64,000 bases of DNA from Paenibacillus sp. FSL H7-0331 (lineage in GTDB: Bacteria; Bacillota; Bacilli; Paenibacillales; NBRC-103111). The notes below the pieces were generated by a model. That model had not been told where the DNA came from and searched no databases. It saw nothing but the letters and a program-made list of their open reading frames with translations. The position numbers and the translations under genes were made by a program. Shown in pieces: positions 1 to 8,488 of the stretch. Every line of letters begins with the position of its first letter. Position 1 is the stretch's first letter. The stretch is taken from assembly GCF_001956045.1 (NCBI RefSeq), contig NZ_MRTH01000014.1:62001-126000 (forward strand). The letters run 5' to 3'.

Positions 1-1234
1 CTGATTTATATACAATATCCGCGTTGTCCTGACGAATCATCGGACGGTTCGTAGGAACGATAATAACATCCAATCCGTAAATCTTTTTGAACTCTTCTTC
101 CTCTGTCTTCGCCGTTCCTGTCATCCCGGACAGCTTGCGATACATCCGGAAATAATTCTGGAACGTAATTGTAGCCAATGTCATAGATTCATTCTGAACC
201 TTCAGCTGTTCCTTTGCCTCAATCGCTTGGTGCAAACCTTCGCTGTAGCGGCGTCCAGTCATCATACGACCTGTAAATTCATCAACGATCACGACTTCTT
301 CTTCTTGAACCACGTAATCGACATCACGTTTCATAATGACACGAGCTTTCAAGGCTTGCGTAATATGGTGATTAATCGTCACATTCGCATGATCGAATAA
401 ATTTTCGATGTTAAAGGTTTGTTCGGCCTTGGTAACACCCGCTTCCGTTAAGGTTACAGAGCGCATTTTTACATCGATAATATAATCATCTTCATCCTTT
501 AACCGACTCACGAAGCGGTCCGCCATATAATACATGTCTGTCGATTTGGCAGCTTGTCCCGAAATAATTAACGGCGTTCTCGCTTCATCGACCAGAATTG
601 AATCCACTTCATCAATAACCGCAAAATATAATGGCCGCTGTACCATTTGTTCTTTATACAGCACCATGTTGTCACGCAGGTAATCGAAGCCAAACTCATT
701 ATTCGTTCCATAGGTAATGTCCTGAGCATACGAAGCCTGCTTTTCATCATGCTCCAGGGTATTCAGGTTTACACCTACCGTCATACCGAGGAATTCGTAA
801 ATTCTACCCATTTCCGAGCTATCCCGTTGGGCAAGGTAATCATTTACCGTCACCACGTGGACGCCTTTGCCTAATAGAGCGTTCAAATACACCGGAAGGG
901 TCCCAACAAGGGTTTTCCCTTCTCCGGTTCTCATTTCCGCAATACGGCCCTCATGGAGCACCATACCCCCGATTAATTGGACGTCATAGTGACGCTTGTT
1001 CAATACACGCTTGGACGCTTCACGCACGACGGCAAAAGCTTCCGGCAGCAAATCATCCAGAGTTTCGTCCTTTTCCAGACGCTCCCTGAACTCCACAGTT
1101 TTATTTCTCAGCTCTTCATCGCTTAATACTTCGATACTCGGCTCCAGCTTGTTGATGACTTCGACAGTTTTCCACAGCCGCTTAACTTCGCGCTCGTTGG
1201 AATCGCCGAATATTTTTTTAACGAGTCCTAACAT
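1..1234 (-). CDS. secA: Preprotein translocase ATPase SecA, N-terminal part (cut by window edge)
   Basis: SecA is the cytoplasmic motor ATPase that pushes unfolded preproteins through SecYEG. About 411 residues are visible, from an ATG at 1234 to the window edge. The first nucleotide-binding domain is present: Walker A MRTGEGKT at about residues 101-108 and the DEAD-like DEVDS at about 208, followed by the start of the preprotein cross-linking region ([20 protein letters not shown]). The C-terminal half (second nucleotide-binding domain, scaffold, zinc-binding tail) lies outside the window, so completeness cannot be judged. Its position downstream of hpf matches the order in Bacillus subtilis. 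The identification rests on very high similarity to the family and is secure. Confidence 0.97.
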   Translation of the reverse strand, partial: MLGLVKKIFGDSNEREVKRLWKTVEVINKLEPSIEVLSDEELRNKTVEFRERLEKDETLDDLLPEAFAVVREASKRVLNKRHYDVQLIGGMVLHEGRIAEMRTGEGKTLVGTLPVYLNALLGKGVHVVTVNDYLAQRDSSEMGRIYEFLGMTVGVNLNTLEHDEKQASYAQDITYGTNNEFGFDYLRDNMVLYKEQMVQRPLYFAVIDEVDSILVDEARTPLIISGQAAKSTDMYYMADRFVSRLKDEDDYIIDVKMRSVTLTEAGVTKAEQTFNIENLFDHANVTINHHITQALKARVIMKRDVDYVVQEEEVVIVDEFTGRMMTGRRYSEGLHQAIEAKEQLKVQNESMTLATITFQNYFRMYRKLSGMTGTAKTEEEEFKKIYGLDVIIVPTNRPMIRQDNADIVYKS

Positions 1235-1415
1235 GGGCCCATCTCCCTTTTTATAAAACGGTTTGCCTTAAATTGTAGCAGTTTGCAGCGCGAGTCGCAA
1301 GGAAGCTTGAAAATTGTCATCGTCCTCTACGCAAAAAGGACCGCCAGAAGCTCTCCCTGACCATCCTTGGCAATATATGCTGGCATTCATCTATTCAAGC
1401 TCTATCAATCTAATA

Positions 1416-1442
1416 GGAGCCTGCCCTATTCAGGCAAGCTCC
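1416..1442 (-). terminator. Possible intrinsic terminator after hpf
   Basis: A 10-bp stem (one G-U wobble) with a 7-nt loop lies 13 bases downstream of the hpf stop codon. The downstream strand is AT-rich but lacks a clean T run, so termination may be weak. Nothing else is recognised in the 220 bases between hpf and secA. Confidence 0.45.
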
Positions 1443-1454
1443 CGGTTCATTGTC

Positions 1455-2000
1455 TTATCTTGCCGGCTCAATCAAGCCGTATTTACCGTCATCCCGTTTG
1501 TAGACGACGTTCACTTGTTCAGTTTCCATATTGGAAAATACGAAGAAGCTATGTCCCACCATATTCATTTGCAGAATGGCTTCATCAATATCCATCGGTT
1601 TCATTAAAAAGCTCTTGGTCTTCACCAATTCGTAATCTTCGTCTTCTTCATCAACCAGTACAGGTGAATCTACCCGTAATGCATCCTGGAGGCCGCCCTC
1701 TTGACGGATCTTGCGGTTCACTCTGGTTTTGTGCTTGCGAATTTGTCTTTCCAGCTTGTCCGTTACCAGATCAATGGAAGCATACATATCGGCGTTTTTC
1801 ACTTCTGCCCGCAGTACGACACCCGTTAATGGAATGGTCACCTCTACGGTTTGTAATCCTTTAATTACATTTAACGTTACTTTTACTTCTGAAGCAGGGG
1901 GAGTTTCAAAGTACCTTTCGAGCTTGGTCAGCTTTTTCTCAACATAGTCTTTCAGCGCTTCGGTTACCTCGATGTTTTGTCCACGGATGTTGAATTTCAT
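1455..2000 (-). CDS. hpf: Ribosome hibernation-promoting factor, long form (HPF/YvyD)
   Basis: The long-form HPF binds the 30S decoding region and dimerises ribosomes into inactive 100S particles in stationary phase or stress. The 181-residue length fits the long form: an N-terminal ribosome-binding domain (about residues 1-100, starting MKFNIRGQNIEVTEALKDYV) and a C-terminal dimerisation domain (about 120-181, with DEAILQMNMVGHSFFVF), joined by a charged linker. A strong Shine-Dalgarno (AAGGAGGAG) precedes the ATG at 2000. The hpf-secA order is conserved with Bacillus. I see no specific sigma-B or sigma-H promoter that I would defend. Confidence 0.96.
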   Translation of the reverse strand: MKFNIRGQNIEVTEALKDYVEKKLTKLERYFETPPASEVKVTLNVIKGLQTVEVTIPLTGVVLRAEVKNADMYASIDLVTDKLERQIRKHKTRVNRKIRQEGGLQDALRVDSPVLVDEEDEDYELVKTKSFLMKPMDIDEAILQMNMVGHSFFVFSNMETEQVNVVYKRDDGKYGLIEPAR

Positions 2001-2120
2001 TGTACTTCTCCTCCTTTCATGAACCCAGTATACTATAATCCCCGATATTCTTCAAAGAATCTTTACAATCCTCTTCCACAATTAACCTTAATCCATAAAG
2101 TTCAAGCAAATCGGACAATT

Positions 2121-2150
2121 AAAAAACACCACGCACAAAACCGCGAGGTG
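2121..2150 (-). terminator. Intrinsic terminator after the cold-shock gene
   Basis: On the minus strand a 9-position stem (CACC and CGCG arms around one mismatch) closes a GTTTTG loop and is followed by six T residues. It lies 68 bases downstream of the cold-shock gene stop. Confidence 0.75.
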
Positions 2151-2217
2151 CTGTCTGATAAAAGAATGCTCTACATCCAATCATGATCTATGCCATATTG
2201 GCAAAAGAGACCGAAAC

Positions 2218-2415
2218 CTACAATTTGGTAACGTTAGCAGCCTGTTGACCGCGAGCGCCTTCGACAATATCAAATTCAACCGCCTGGCCTTCATCCAAAG
2301 ATTTGAAACCTTCTGTTTGGATTGCAGAGAAATGCACGAATACATCCCCGCCATCTTCACGCTCGATGAAACCATATCCCTTTTCTGCATTGAACCATTT
2401 CACTTTACCCTGCAT
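2218..2415 (-). CDS. Cold-shock protein (CspA/CspB family)
   Basis: A 65-residue single OB-fold nucleic-acid chaperone. RNP1 (KGYGFIE) and RNP2 (VFVHF) are both intact, so it should bind single-stranded RNA and DNA and keep mRNAs unfolded. The start [16 protein letters not shown] at 2415 matches the usual N-terminus of the family and has GAGGGG 10 bases upstream; an in-frame ATG at 2424 overlaps that Shine-Dalgarno and is less likely. It is a single-gene transcript with its own promoter and terminator. The leader is only about 45 nt, without the long thermosensing 5' UTR of E. coli cspA. Which csp paralogue it is cannot be told. Confidence 0.95.
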   Translation of the reverse strand: MQGKVKWFNAEKGYGFIEREDGGDVFVHFSAIQTEGFKSLDEGQAVEFDIVEGARGQQAANVTKL

Positions 2416-2467
2416 GCCAAACATTCCCCTCTATGATTGAATCAGTACGCATTGTACCCACAATTTG

Positions 2468-2497
2468 AATATATCACCCTCCCTTTCCAGGTGTCAA
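2468..2497 (-). promoter_or_regulatory. Sigma-A-type promoter for the cold-shock gene
   Basis: On the minus strand TTGACA (2497-2492), an 18-base spacer and TATATT (2473-2468). The start site would fall near 2461, about 45 nt before the ATG. Found by consensus matching only. Confidence 0.6.
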
Positions 2498-2539
2498 TTC
2501 TATCCACGGTTTGTTAGCCAAATATTTAGAAAATTCACG

Positions 2540-2558
2540 TATTAACATTACGTTAATA
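2540..2558. repeat. 7-bp perfect inverted repeat (TATTAAC-N5-GTTAATA), operator-like
   Basis: Two perfect 7-bp arms separated by 5 bases in the gap between fliT and the cold-shock gene, about 45 bp upstream of the cold-shock promoter. The size suits a dimeric helix-turn-helix regulator, but I do not recognise the site. Confidence 0.4.
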
Positions 2559-2616
2559 ACTAATTCACAGGCACAAATGCAATAGAAATAAGCTTACATA
2601 GCTATTTTCAATAAAG

Positions 2617-2646
2617 TTATACACAGAGTTATCCACATTGTCCACA
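2617..2646 (+). promoter_or_regulatory. Cluster of three DnaA-box-like 9-mers
   Basis: TTATACACA (2617-2625), TTATCCACA (2629-2637) and TTGTCCACA (2638-2646) are all on the plus strand within 30 bp. The second is the perfect consensus DnaA box, the first fits TTATNCACA and the third differs by one base. The rest of the 337-bp gap (2425-2761) is AT-rich and holds a palindrome, the cold-shock promoter and the fliT terminator; no gene is seen in it. No dnaA or dnaN is nearby, so this is not evidently the replication origin. Confidence 0.65.
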
Positions 2647-2715
2647 ATTTCAGTTGTTAATTAGTTAAAAGTAGAAGTATCCTTTTGCCAGTCGACTCTC
2701 ATTAGAAGAAATAGC

Positions 2716-2742
2716 AAAAAACCGTACAATTATTTTGTACGG
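2716..2742 (-). terminator. Intrinsic terminator after fliT
   Basis: A perfect 8-bp stem (CCGTACAA / TTGTACGG) with a 5-nt loop, followed on the minus strand by six T residues. It closes the flaG-fliD-fliS-fliT transcript. Confidence 0.88.
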
Positions 2743-2761
2743 GCTCTTGCAGGTAAATAAC

Positions 2762-3103
2762 TTACTTTTTTCTATTAAAGAACACACTATCTAACGTATA
2801 TTCCTTATCATAAACCTGCTTGTACTTCTCTGCCGCTTGAAACTTTTGAATGGCCTTTTGTGCTTCTTCTTTGAAATCTATCATCCTGGCGCTAAGCAGC
2901 TTATCCTGTTCCAGAATTCTCAATATTCTCGACTCGTAAGGCACAAGGTCCTGAGATTCATGAACTGCCAGAAGTTCAGTTATCCATTGATCACGTTCGT
3001 CCACAAAATCCGCTAAATCTATGTAGCTCGCTGATTCAAGATCCGTGATCATTTGATTGGTAACGTTCTCGATCCGGTTCATGATTTCTTCAACCTTACT
3101 CAT
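2762..3103 (-). CDS. fliT: FliT-like flagellar export chaperone
   Basis: A 113-residue, largely helical, charged protein. Sequence alone is weakly diagnostic, but its size, its position directly after fliS and a 4-base ATGA overlap with the fliS stop match fliT. FliT-type proteins bind the filament cap FliD and keep it export-competent; in Bacillus this role is inferred mainly from context. The C-terminal part (about residues 60-113) is a probable helix rich in K and E, as expected for binding the export apparatus. No cysteines or enzymatic motifs. The gene ends just before a strong terminator. Confidence 0.75.
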   Translation of the reverse strand: MSKVEEIMNRIENVTNQMITDLESASYIDLADFVDERDQWITELLAVHESQDLVPYESRILRILEQDKLLSARMIDFKEEAQKAIQKFQAAEKYKQVYDKEYTLDSVFFNRKK

Positions 3104-3501
3104 GCCTGATTCCCCGTGCTAGGACGCAGTGCATTATTGGCTTTCGCTGCCTGAATCCAGGTTTCCTTCAGCTCAACAAAATATTGGATCACTTCTTCAA
3201 TCGGTTCGACTTCTTTCTTGGTGTTGGCTTGAACCAATCTGTACAGAAAATAATCATATAGTTTGAGTAATCCCTCAGCTACAGGAGAATTAGGGTCGAG
3301 TGTGATGACAAATTCGTTAATGATATCCTGGACCTTACCAATTTGGATGTTAGCGTCAATATAATCCTGTTTCTGTATAGCTTGTATAGCCAGCTTGCTA
3401 AACCGCATGGCTCCATCACACAACATGATTAATAATTGAGCAGGTGATGCTGTCTGAATGGCATTTTCCAAATACTTATTTACTTGCAGATTATTAATCA
3501 T
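3100..3501 (-). CDS. fliS: Flagellin export chaperone FliS
   Basis: FliS binds the C-terminal disordered end of flagellin in the cytoplasm, stops premature polymerisation and delivers it to FlhA. The 133-residue protein shows the family signature near the N-terminus (YLENAIQTASPAQLLIMLCD) and the typical four-helix pattern with DYIDANIQIGKVQDIINEF. It is translationally coupled to fliT and lies 19 bases downstream of fliD. With two flagellins of over 900 residues in this window it has unusually large clients. In B. subtilis FliS also takes part in the FliW/CsrA circuit. Confidence 0.96.
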   Translation of the reverse strand: MINNLQVNKYLENAIQTASPAQLLIMLCDGAMRFSKLAIQAIQKQDYIDANIQIGKVQDIINEFVITLDPNSPVAEGLLKLYDYFLYRLVQANTKKEVEPIEEVIQYFVELKETWIQAAKANNALRPSTGNQA

Positions 3502-3520
3502 GGATGCCTCCTAATGAAGC

Positions 3521-5041
3521 CTATTTGCTACCAAGTTGGCTTAGCAGATTCGAACCTTGAGAGTTCAATTTATTCAGTGCCGTCTCCATAGCAGAGAACT
3601 GCTTATAATAGTTATCCTCTATCGTGCCCAATCGCTTAAGCTTAGCACTCATTTCAACATCCATATCAGAAATTTGTTTGGACAACAGACTATCGTCATA
3701 TGAAATATTACCAAGACCCGCTTTCTTCGTTAATGAAGTAAGCCCATCATTTAAGTGAGTATACAGTCTTTCCCCTACCCCAGCTAATGAAGGTTTGTCA
3801 TTGGTCGCATCCCCTGTAAATATAGCCTTGACCGCATCTGGATTAGCTTCAATCGCTGTCCGCAGCTTGTCCTCGTTTATATACAGCTTTCCATTCTCAT
3901 AATATTGTCCCGTATCGATACCAATAGAAGCCAAAGAATTGTATTTGCTGGAGCCTGAGTCAACCACAGCTGTAATATCCGTTCTTAGAGTCCGAGTCAT
4001 GCTGTCCAAGATAGGGTCGTTCCGTAAAACTCCCGCCTTTGCCTTGGCTTCCCAGCTTTCGATTTGCTTTTCTGATAGTGCTTCTTTTTGTTCCGTTGTC
4101 AGCGGTTGGTAATCCCGATTTTTGGTTTCCGTTCTTTTATCATTCAAGGTTTTTAAGATATCGTTATAATCATTAACAAATCCCTTGATGGATTCCATTA
4201 TCTTGTCAGTATCGGATTTCGTCGAGATTGTTGATGCGACTCCGCCTTCCTTTTTGAGAGTCACCTCAATTCCATTTACGGTAAACGTATTGCTAGTTTT
4301 GGAAGTAGTTAAGCCGTTAATCTTCACTGATGCGTTAGCACCTGCTGTACGGTCATCAGGTGTAGAAGAGTCTTGGTTGCCCACTTGGAACACTTTTTTA
4401 AGCAAATCTCCCTCAAACGTGATATTAGCCTGGTCACCGCCAACTCCATTAGTTACACCACTATTATCCGCCATAAAAGCAATCTTCTTCTGAGTTGAGT
4501 CATAAAACGCGGTAACATTCGTATCTTTATTAATTTTGGCGAGCACATCATTCAAGGATTCCTTAGACGAATCGACTTGAATCTGTTTTCCGTTAATCTT
4601 AAACGTCACAGTGCCTGTTACCGTACCCCCGGTAAGATTGGCGCTCTGGCTCGCGAGTGGTGCGGTGGGATCAAATTCAGCCTTTGCAATCTCCACCTTG
4701 CTTCGCTCCGATGCCGTAACCGCCAACCCAATTACCTGGACTTGCAGATTCGTATTGGTAGCACTCGCAGTTCCCTTCGCTGTAACCGCATCGGTATTTC
4801 CTGTTACATTCACGATTTTAGCATTAAACGTGCTTTCCTGCTTAAAATTAAACAATTTCGTGTTGCGAAATTCTGTCATTTTCAGGTTGATATCCCGATA
4901 GGCATCCCGCTGCCATTCAACTGTCTGTTTCTTCTGACCAAGCTTATCATAAGGAACTCTTTGAGCTTGCATCAGCTTGGCAACAGTTCCCTCTGTATCA
5001 AAACCGCTCGACAAACCGCTAATTCGCGTCACCATAATCAT
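3521..5041 (-). CDS. fliD: Flagellar filament cap protein FliD (hook-associated protein 2)
   Basis: FliD forms the cap at the filament tip under which exported flagellin folds and inserts. The 506-residue protein begins with the family signature ISGLSSGFDTEGTVAKLMQAQ, has an N-terminal D0/D1 coil, a central Flagellin_IN-like and domain 2/3 region, and a C-terminal coil ending in LNKLNSQGSNLLSQLGSK. An alternative ATG six bases further in (5035) is equally compatible with the AAAGGTAGGTGA ribosome site. The gene follows flaG by 15 bases and belongs to the flaG-fliD-fliS-fliT operon. The central domain is expected to vary between strains because it is surface exposed. Confidence 0.97.
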   Translation of the reverse strand: MIMVTRISGLSSGFDTEGTVAKLMQAQRVPYDKLGQKKQTVEWQRDAYRDINLKMTEFRNTKLFNFKQESTFNAKIVNVTGNTDAVTAKGTASATNTNLQVQVIGLAVTASERSKVEIAKAEFDPTAPLASQSANLTGGTVTGTVTFKINGKQIQVDSSKESLNDVLAKINKDTNVTAFYDSTQKKIAFMADNSGVTNGVGGDQANITFEGDLLKKVFQVGNQDSSTPDDRTAGANASVKINGLTTSKTSNTFTVNGIEVTLKKEGGVASTISTKSDTDKIMESIKGFVNDYNDILKTLNDKRTETKNRDYQPLTTEQKEALSEKQIESWEAKAKAGVLRNDPILDSMTRTLRTDITAVVDSGSSKYNSLASIGIDTGQYYENGKLYINEDKLRTAIEANPDAVKAIFTGDATNDKPSLAGVGERLYTHLNDGLTSLTKKAGLGNISYDDSLLSKQISDMDVEMSAKLKRLGTIEDNYYKQFSAMETALNKLNSQGSNLLSQLGSK

Positions 5042-5056
5042 TCACCTACCTTTACT

Positions 5057-5452
5057 TTATCTTCTTTCGTCTACAAGAATGCCTGCCATCTCCCATAGCT
5101 TCGCTACCATATCCATCGTTTTCTCGGGTGGAATTTCACGAATGACTTTACCCGTATCCTTCTCCAGTACCTTCACCATAATCCGATTGGTTTTGGTATG
5201 TACAGAGAATTCCAGAGATGTTGCGCTTCCTTCTACGGCTTTAATGGCGCGGTCGATCGTCCTGATCAATTGCTCATCGCTGATGGAGACATGCTCTCCT
5301 CTAGACTCGGCAGTTTTCATATCCTTGATCGATTGAATAGCTGCCAAAGATGAATCCACAATAACATCATCATTTGAGCTTTTGACTGGCGCCGGGGCGC
5401 TTGCTGCTGTTCCGTAATTCGACATCCCTGTTGTAGTGAAATTTGCTTCCAT
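5057..5452 (-). CDS. flaG: FlaG family flagellar protein
   Basis: 131 residues. The C-terminal half carries the FlaG family core (LEFSVHTKTNRIMVKVL, then DTGKVIREIPPEK); the N-terminal half is low-complexity (TTTGMSNYGTAASAPAPVK) and probably disordered. FlaG proteins influence filament length, but their biochemical role is not settled. The gene is first in the fliD operon, as in Bacillus (yvyC). It is preceded by a good sigma-D -10 element, so it is probably a late flagellar gene. Confidence in the family is high. Confidence 0.92.
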   Translation of the reverse strand: MEANFTTTGMSNYGTAASAPAPVKSSNDDVIVDSSLAAIQSIKDMKTAESRGEHVSISDEQLIRTIDRAIKAVEGSATSLEFSVHTKTNRIMVKVLEKDTGKVIREIPPEKTMDMVAKLWEMAGILVDERR

Positions 5453-5481
5453 GCTAATCCCTCCAACACACTTTATATTGT

Positions 5482-5508
5482 ATATCGGCTTAAAAAGAAA
5501 ATTATATT
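5482..5508 (-). promoter_or_regulatory. Sigma-D (flagellar sigma) promoter for flaG-fliD-fliS-fliT
   Basis: The minus strand has a perfect sigma-D -10, GCCGATAT (5489-5482). A TAAT lies 16 bases upstream, a partial match to the TAAA -35, and abuts the end of pseC. This lets the fliD operon be expressed with late flagellar genes independently of the glycan island. Confidence 0.72.
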
Positions 5509-6712
5509 AGATAGAAATTGGTAGTTTTCTAAAAAATCCAACTATTTTTTTCGTAGCTTTAATAACATCCTCTACGTCTTCGTTCGACATTTTTGGAAAC
5601 AAAGGAAGCGTAATGGCTTCCTCGTAATAATTTTCGGCGTTCAGACACTGTGCTTTAGAATAACCAAGCTGTTGATAATAAGGCTGGTTATATACAGGAA
5701 TATAATGAACATGAACCCCAATATTTTCTGCACGATACGCTTGGAACAGCTCTTTTCTACCCGCGGGGTATGCATTCGTATCGAAACGCAGGACATACAA
5801 ATGCCAGCTCGAATGGGCTTCTGGATGCTGATAAGGCACAGTGATGCCCGAAATATCGCGAAATGCTTCCGTATACAAAGCCGCGATTTCTCTTCTTCTT
5901 GCAATAAACGTGTCCAACCTGCCCATTTGGGATGTACCGAGCGCTGCCTGTAAATCGGTCATTCGATAATGATAGCCCAGATCCTGCATTTCATAGTACC
6001 AAGGGCCTTCATTCTGCTGCAGCAGCTCCGGTTCCTTCGTAATGCCATGACTTCGGAATAGTAGCAGCTTCTGATAATAAGCTTCATTATCTGTTACGAT
6101 CATTCCGCCTTCAGCAGATGTCACATGCTTCAACGGATGAAAGCTGAACATCGTCATATCGGCAAGCGTGCCAATCTTCTTACCTTCATAATTAGCGCCA
6201 AGTGAATGAGCGGCATCTTGAATAATAACCAGACCATGACGATCGGCCAATTCCCGAAAACGATCCATTTGAACAGGTTGTCCAGAGAAATCAACAGGAA
6301 TAATCGCCTTGGTACGGTCTGTAATTTTACGTTCCGTATCTTCTGGGCACAGATTATAGGTATTCGGATCAATATCGGCAAATACAGGTGTGCCACCTTG
6401 ATATAAAACACAATTACTACTAGCAACGAAAGTAATCGGTGTTGTAATCACTTCGTCACCTGCACCTATACCGGCAGCATAGCAAGCCCCATGCAGTGCC
6501 GCGGTCCCACTGGAGAACGCAACCGCATACTTGACACCAACATAATCGGCTACCGCTCGTTCAAACTTCGGGATTTCAGGACCCTGCGTAATATAACCAC
6601 TTGTCAGGCTGCTGACTACGGCTTGTATATCGTCTTCATTAATCCACTGCTGACCGTAAAATAGCATTTGACTGCGTACCGGTTGACCTCCATGCAGCGC
6701 CAGCTTTTCCAT
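5507..6712 (-). CDS. pseC: DegT-family PLP aminotransferase, PseC (UDP-4-keto-6-deoxy-L-AltNAc 4-aminotransferase)
   Basis: PseC is the second step of pseudaminic acid synthesis: it transfers an amino group from glutamate to C4 of the PseB product. The 401-residue protein has the DegT/DnrJ/EryC1 fold: substrate loop near the N-terminus (GYITQGPEIPKFE), PLP phosphate binding (FSSGTAALHGACYA, about 85-98), the QDAAHSLGA motif and the PLP lysine in SFHPLKHVTSAEGG. It is the last gene of the island, more than 7 kb from pseB, with the modification cassette between. A role on another 4-keto sugar, such as that made by the neighbouring epimerase, cannot be excluded; the rest of the Pse pathway here favours PseC. 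Confidence 0.87.
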   Translation of the reverse strand: MEKLALHGGQPVRSQMLFYGQQWINEDDIQAVVSSLTSGYITQGPEIPKFERAVADYVGVKYAVAFSSGTAALHGACYAAGIGAGDEVITTPITFVASSNCVLYQGGTPVFADIDPNTYNLCPEDTERKITDRTKAIIPVDFSGQPVQMDRFRELADRHGLVIIQDAAHSLGANYEGKKIGTLADMTMFSFHPLKHVTSAEGGMIVTDNEAYYQKLLLFRSHGITKEPELLQQNEGPWYYEMQDLGYHYRMTDLQAALGTSQMGRLDTFIARRREIAALYTEAFRDISGITVPYQHPEAHSSWHLYVLRFDTNAYPAGRKELFQAYRAENIGVHVHYIPVYNQPYYQQLGYSKAQCLNAENYYEEAITLPLFPKMSNEDVEDVIKATKKIVGFFRKLPISI

Positions 6713-6803
6713 GCGACCTTCCTCCGTTCATCGTATTGTTCCCTAATAAGCACAGTGAATCTAATCGCCGTTCACCAGACAGCATACATAACTGTTCTTC
6801 TGC

Positions 6804-7751
6804 TTACATTAAATAGCTCGTCCGAATCCAATTCTCGGTCAAAGCGATTCCCTCTTCCAACGATACTTGCGGCTCCCAGCCTAATAATTGCCTGGCTTTA
6901 CTGGAGTTACACAACAGTTTTTGAATCTCGCTTTGCGGATGAATATGCTCAACGTGCTTGATACGCGACTTATCTCCAACTATCAACATAGCTAAATCAT
7001 TCACCGAAATATCTCGACCTAATCCAGCATTGACAATATGCCCGTCAACTTGATCCGTGAAACCGGCTTGAACAACGAATCGTGCGCAATCCTCTACATA
7101 TAGTAAATCGCGGGTTTGAGTGCCCTCTCCATATATATTCACGTCTAAACCTGCAAGCTTGTTTTTGATAAAAATGGCAACAACTCCGCCTTCACCACCT
7201 GTTTTCTGAAACGGACCATATGTATTAAACGGACGAATGACAACCGTCGGCAATCCATACGCGTAATAATAGGAGAGCACCATATTCTCCGCGGCAATTT
7301 TGGCCCCAGCATAAGGAGAGGCGGGTTTGATAGGATGCAGCTCAGTTATACCGGTTTCTTCCACACAACGGTCATAGACCATACATGTGCTCATAAAAAC
7401 AACTTTTGTATTATGCTTGCGGCATTGTTCCATCACAGAAAATGTACCAATTGTATCGTTATTAAAGGTGGTTCGCGGGTCATCGATAGAATCCTGGACG
7501 TTGATGGAAGCACCAAGATGGTAGCAAATATCGAATGCTGTTTCGTCAAAAAGCTCAGCTAATAGAGTCTCGTTCTTGATATCCCCAACGACAAAACGCT
7601 TCAATCCTATGTGATTAATAAGCTCATCGAGATTCTCCTTACGACCATTAGACAAATCATCCAGAATCGTCAGGTTGTGTCCCTCTTCAAGAAGCCGTTT
7701 GGCGACCCATCTGCCAATAAACCCGGCACCGCCAGTGAGTAAAATGTTCAT
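6804..7751 (-). CDS. NAD-dependent sugar-nucleotide epimerase/dehydratase (extended SDR)
   Basis: 315 residues with the Rossmann motif GGAGFIGRWVAKRL at residues 6-19 and the catalytic YAGAK (YxxxK) preceded by the active-site STCMVYD segment, as in GalE-type epimerases and dTDP-glucose dehydratases. It should act on a UDP- or dTDP-activated hexose bound in the C-terminal domain (GPFQKTGGEGG, GEGTQTRDLLYVEDCAR). The exact substrate cannot be read from sequence. It sits between the PIG-L deacetylase and pseC in the island, which suggests a second sugar or a variant of the Pse pathway. Start ATG at 7751, 40 bases after the deacetylase. Confidence 0.9.
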   Translation of the reverse strand: MNILLTGGAGFIGRWVAKRLLEEGHNLTILDDLSNGRKENLDELINHIGLKRFVVGDIKNETLLAELFDETAFDICYHLGASINVQDSIDDPRTTFNNDTIGTFSVMEQCRKHNTKVVFMSTCMVYDRCVEETGITELHPIKPASPYAGAKIAAENMVLSYYYAYGLPTVVIRPFNTYGPFQKTGGEGGVVAIFIKNKLAGLDVNIYGEGTQTRDLLYVEDCARFVVQAGFTDQVDGHIVNAGLGRDISVNDLAMLIVGDKSRIKHVEHIHPQSEIQKLLCNSSKARQLLGWEPQVSLEEGIALTENWIRTSYLM

Positions 7752-7791
7752 AACGAGGTTACCTCATCTCGAATAATATGATTATAATAGG

Positions 7792-8484
7792 TTATTTAAT
7801 TTGTCTGCCCAAAATAAAAGCTTCAGCAGCATCTACCCCTATAGTGGCTCCTCGCCACTTGGCCAGATACTCTATAGCTTTAACAGATCGAGCATGAGGC
7901 CAATTTCTCATTTCTGAAGAGTAAGCCTCTAACGCGGTCAACTTCAATGTCAGTGTTTCTGATATATCGACGAACCAATTGGGGAGAAAAGGAACTGCCG
8001 AGCCCGGCGTCTGCCATTCAGTACTGGAGGCAACCTCAAAAAATAAAAGAGACTTAATTCGTTGATTTCCAGGTATTGGTCGACAGGCTGTAACAACCGC
8101 CTCGTGAATGCAACGATGATCAATATTTACGTCCCCATTATGATGCGTATATACGATATCCGGACGATATTCCTCTATTAACTCTTCAACGTATTTTACT
8201 ATATCAAGCCGATCTAACGAATCCATTCTATTATCAGGAAAACTATGAAGGACTAATGATGTAGCTCCCACAATCAGATTAGCTTCTCGGGCTGCATCGG
8301 CTAATGCATAAAAAGCTGCCTCATGTTTATTTCTGTCACGTTGTTTATCACGACTTGTCAGTCCCTCAGCCAATATAGCTACATGAACCTTGTCACCCTG
8401 CTGCTTATGCCACGCTATTGTTCCACCACATCCCAATATTTCATCGTCGGGATGAGCAGCAATAACAAGAATAGTATTTGACAT
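7792..8484 (-). CDS. PIG-L/LmbE family N-acetyl sugar deacetylase
   Basis: A 230-residue zinc-dependent deacetylase. The metal and catalytic motif AAHPDDEILGCGG lies at about residues 9-21, and the second metal motif is HHNGDVNIDH. Family members remove N-acetyl groups from sugars such as GlcNAc-PI or bacillithiol precursors. Here the gene is embedded in a flagellar glycan island directly after a methyltransferase (4-base gap), so the likely substrate is an acetamido group of a nucleotide sugar or of the finished nonulosonic acid. This is inference from context. A bacillithiol (BshB) role is less likely because no other bsh gene is here. Confidence 0.9.
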   Translation of the reverse strand: MSNTILVIAAHPDDEILGCGGTIAWHKQQGDKVHVAILAEGLTSRDKQRDRNKHEAAFYALADAAREANLIVGATSLVLHSFPDNRMDSLDRLDIVKYVEELIEEYRPDIVYTHHNGDVNIDHRCIHEAVVTACRPIPGNQRIKSLLFFEVASSTEWQTPGSAVPFLPNWFVDISETLTLKLTALEAYSSEMRNWPHARSVKAIEYLAKWRGATIGVDAAEAFILGRQIK

Positions 8485-8488
8485 TACA

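Noticed and set aside
1314..1864. Plus-strand open frames opposite hpf
   Set aside because: They mirror the codons of a clear minus-strand gene and resemble no known protein.
2617..2646. Replication origin oriC
   Set aside because: No dnaA, dnaN, rpmH or gyrase genes are present; three boxes alone do not make an origin.
4577..5098. 173-aa plus-strand open frame opposite fliD
   Set aside because: Shadow of fliD with unusual composition and no ribosome site that I trust.
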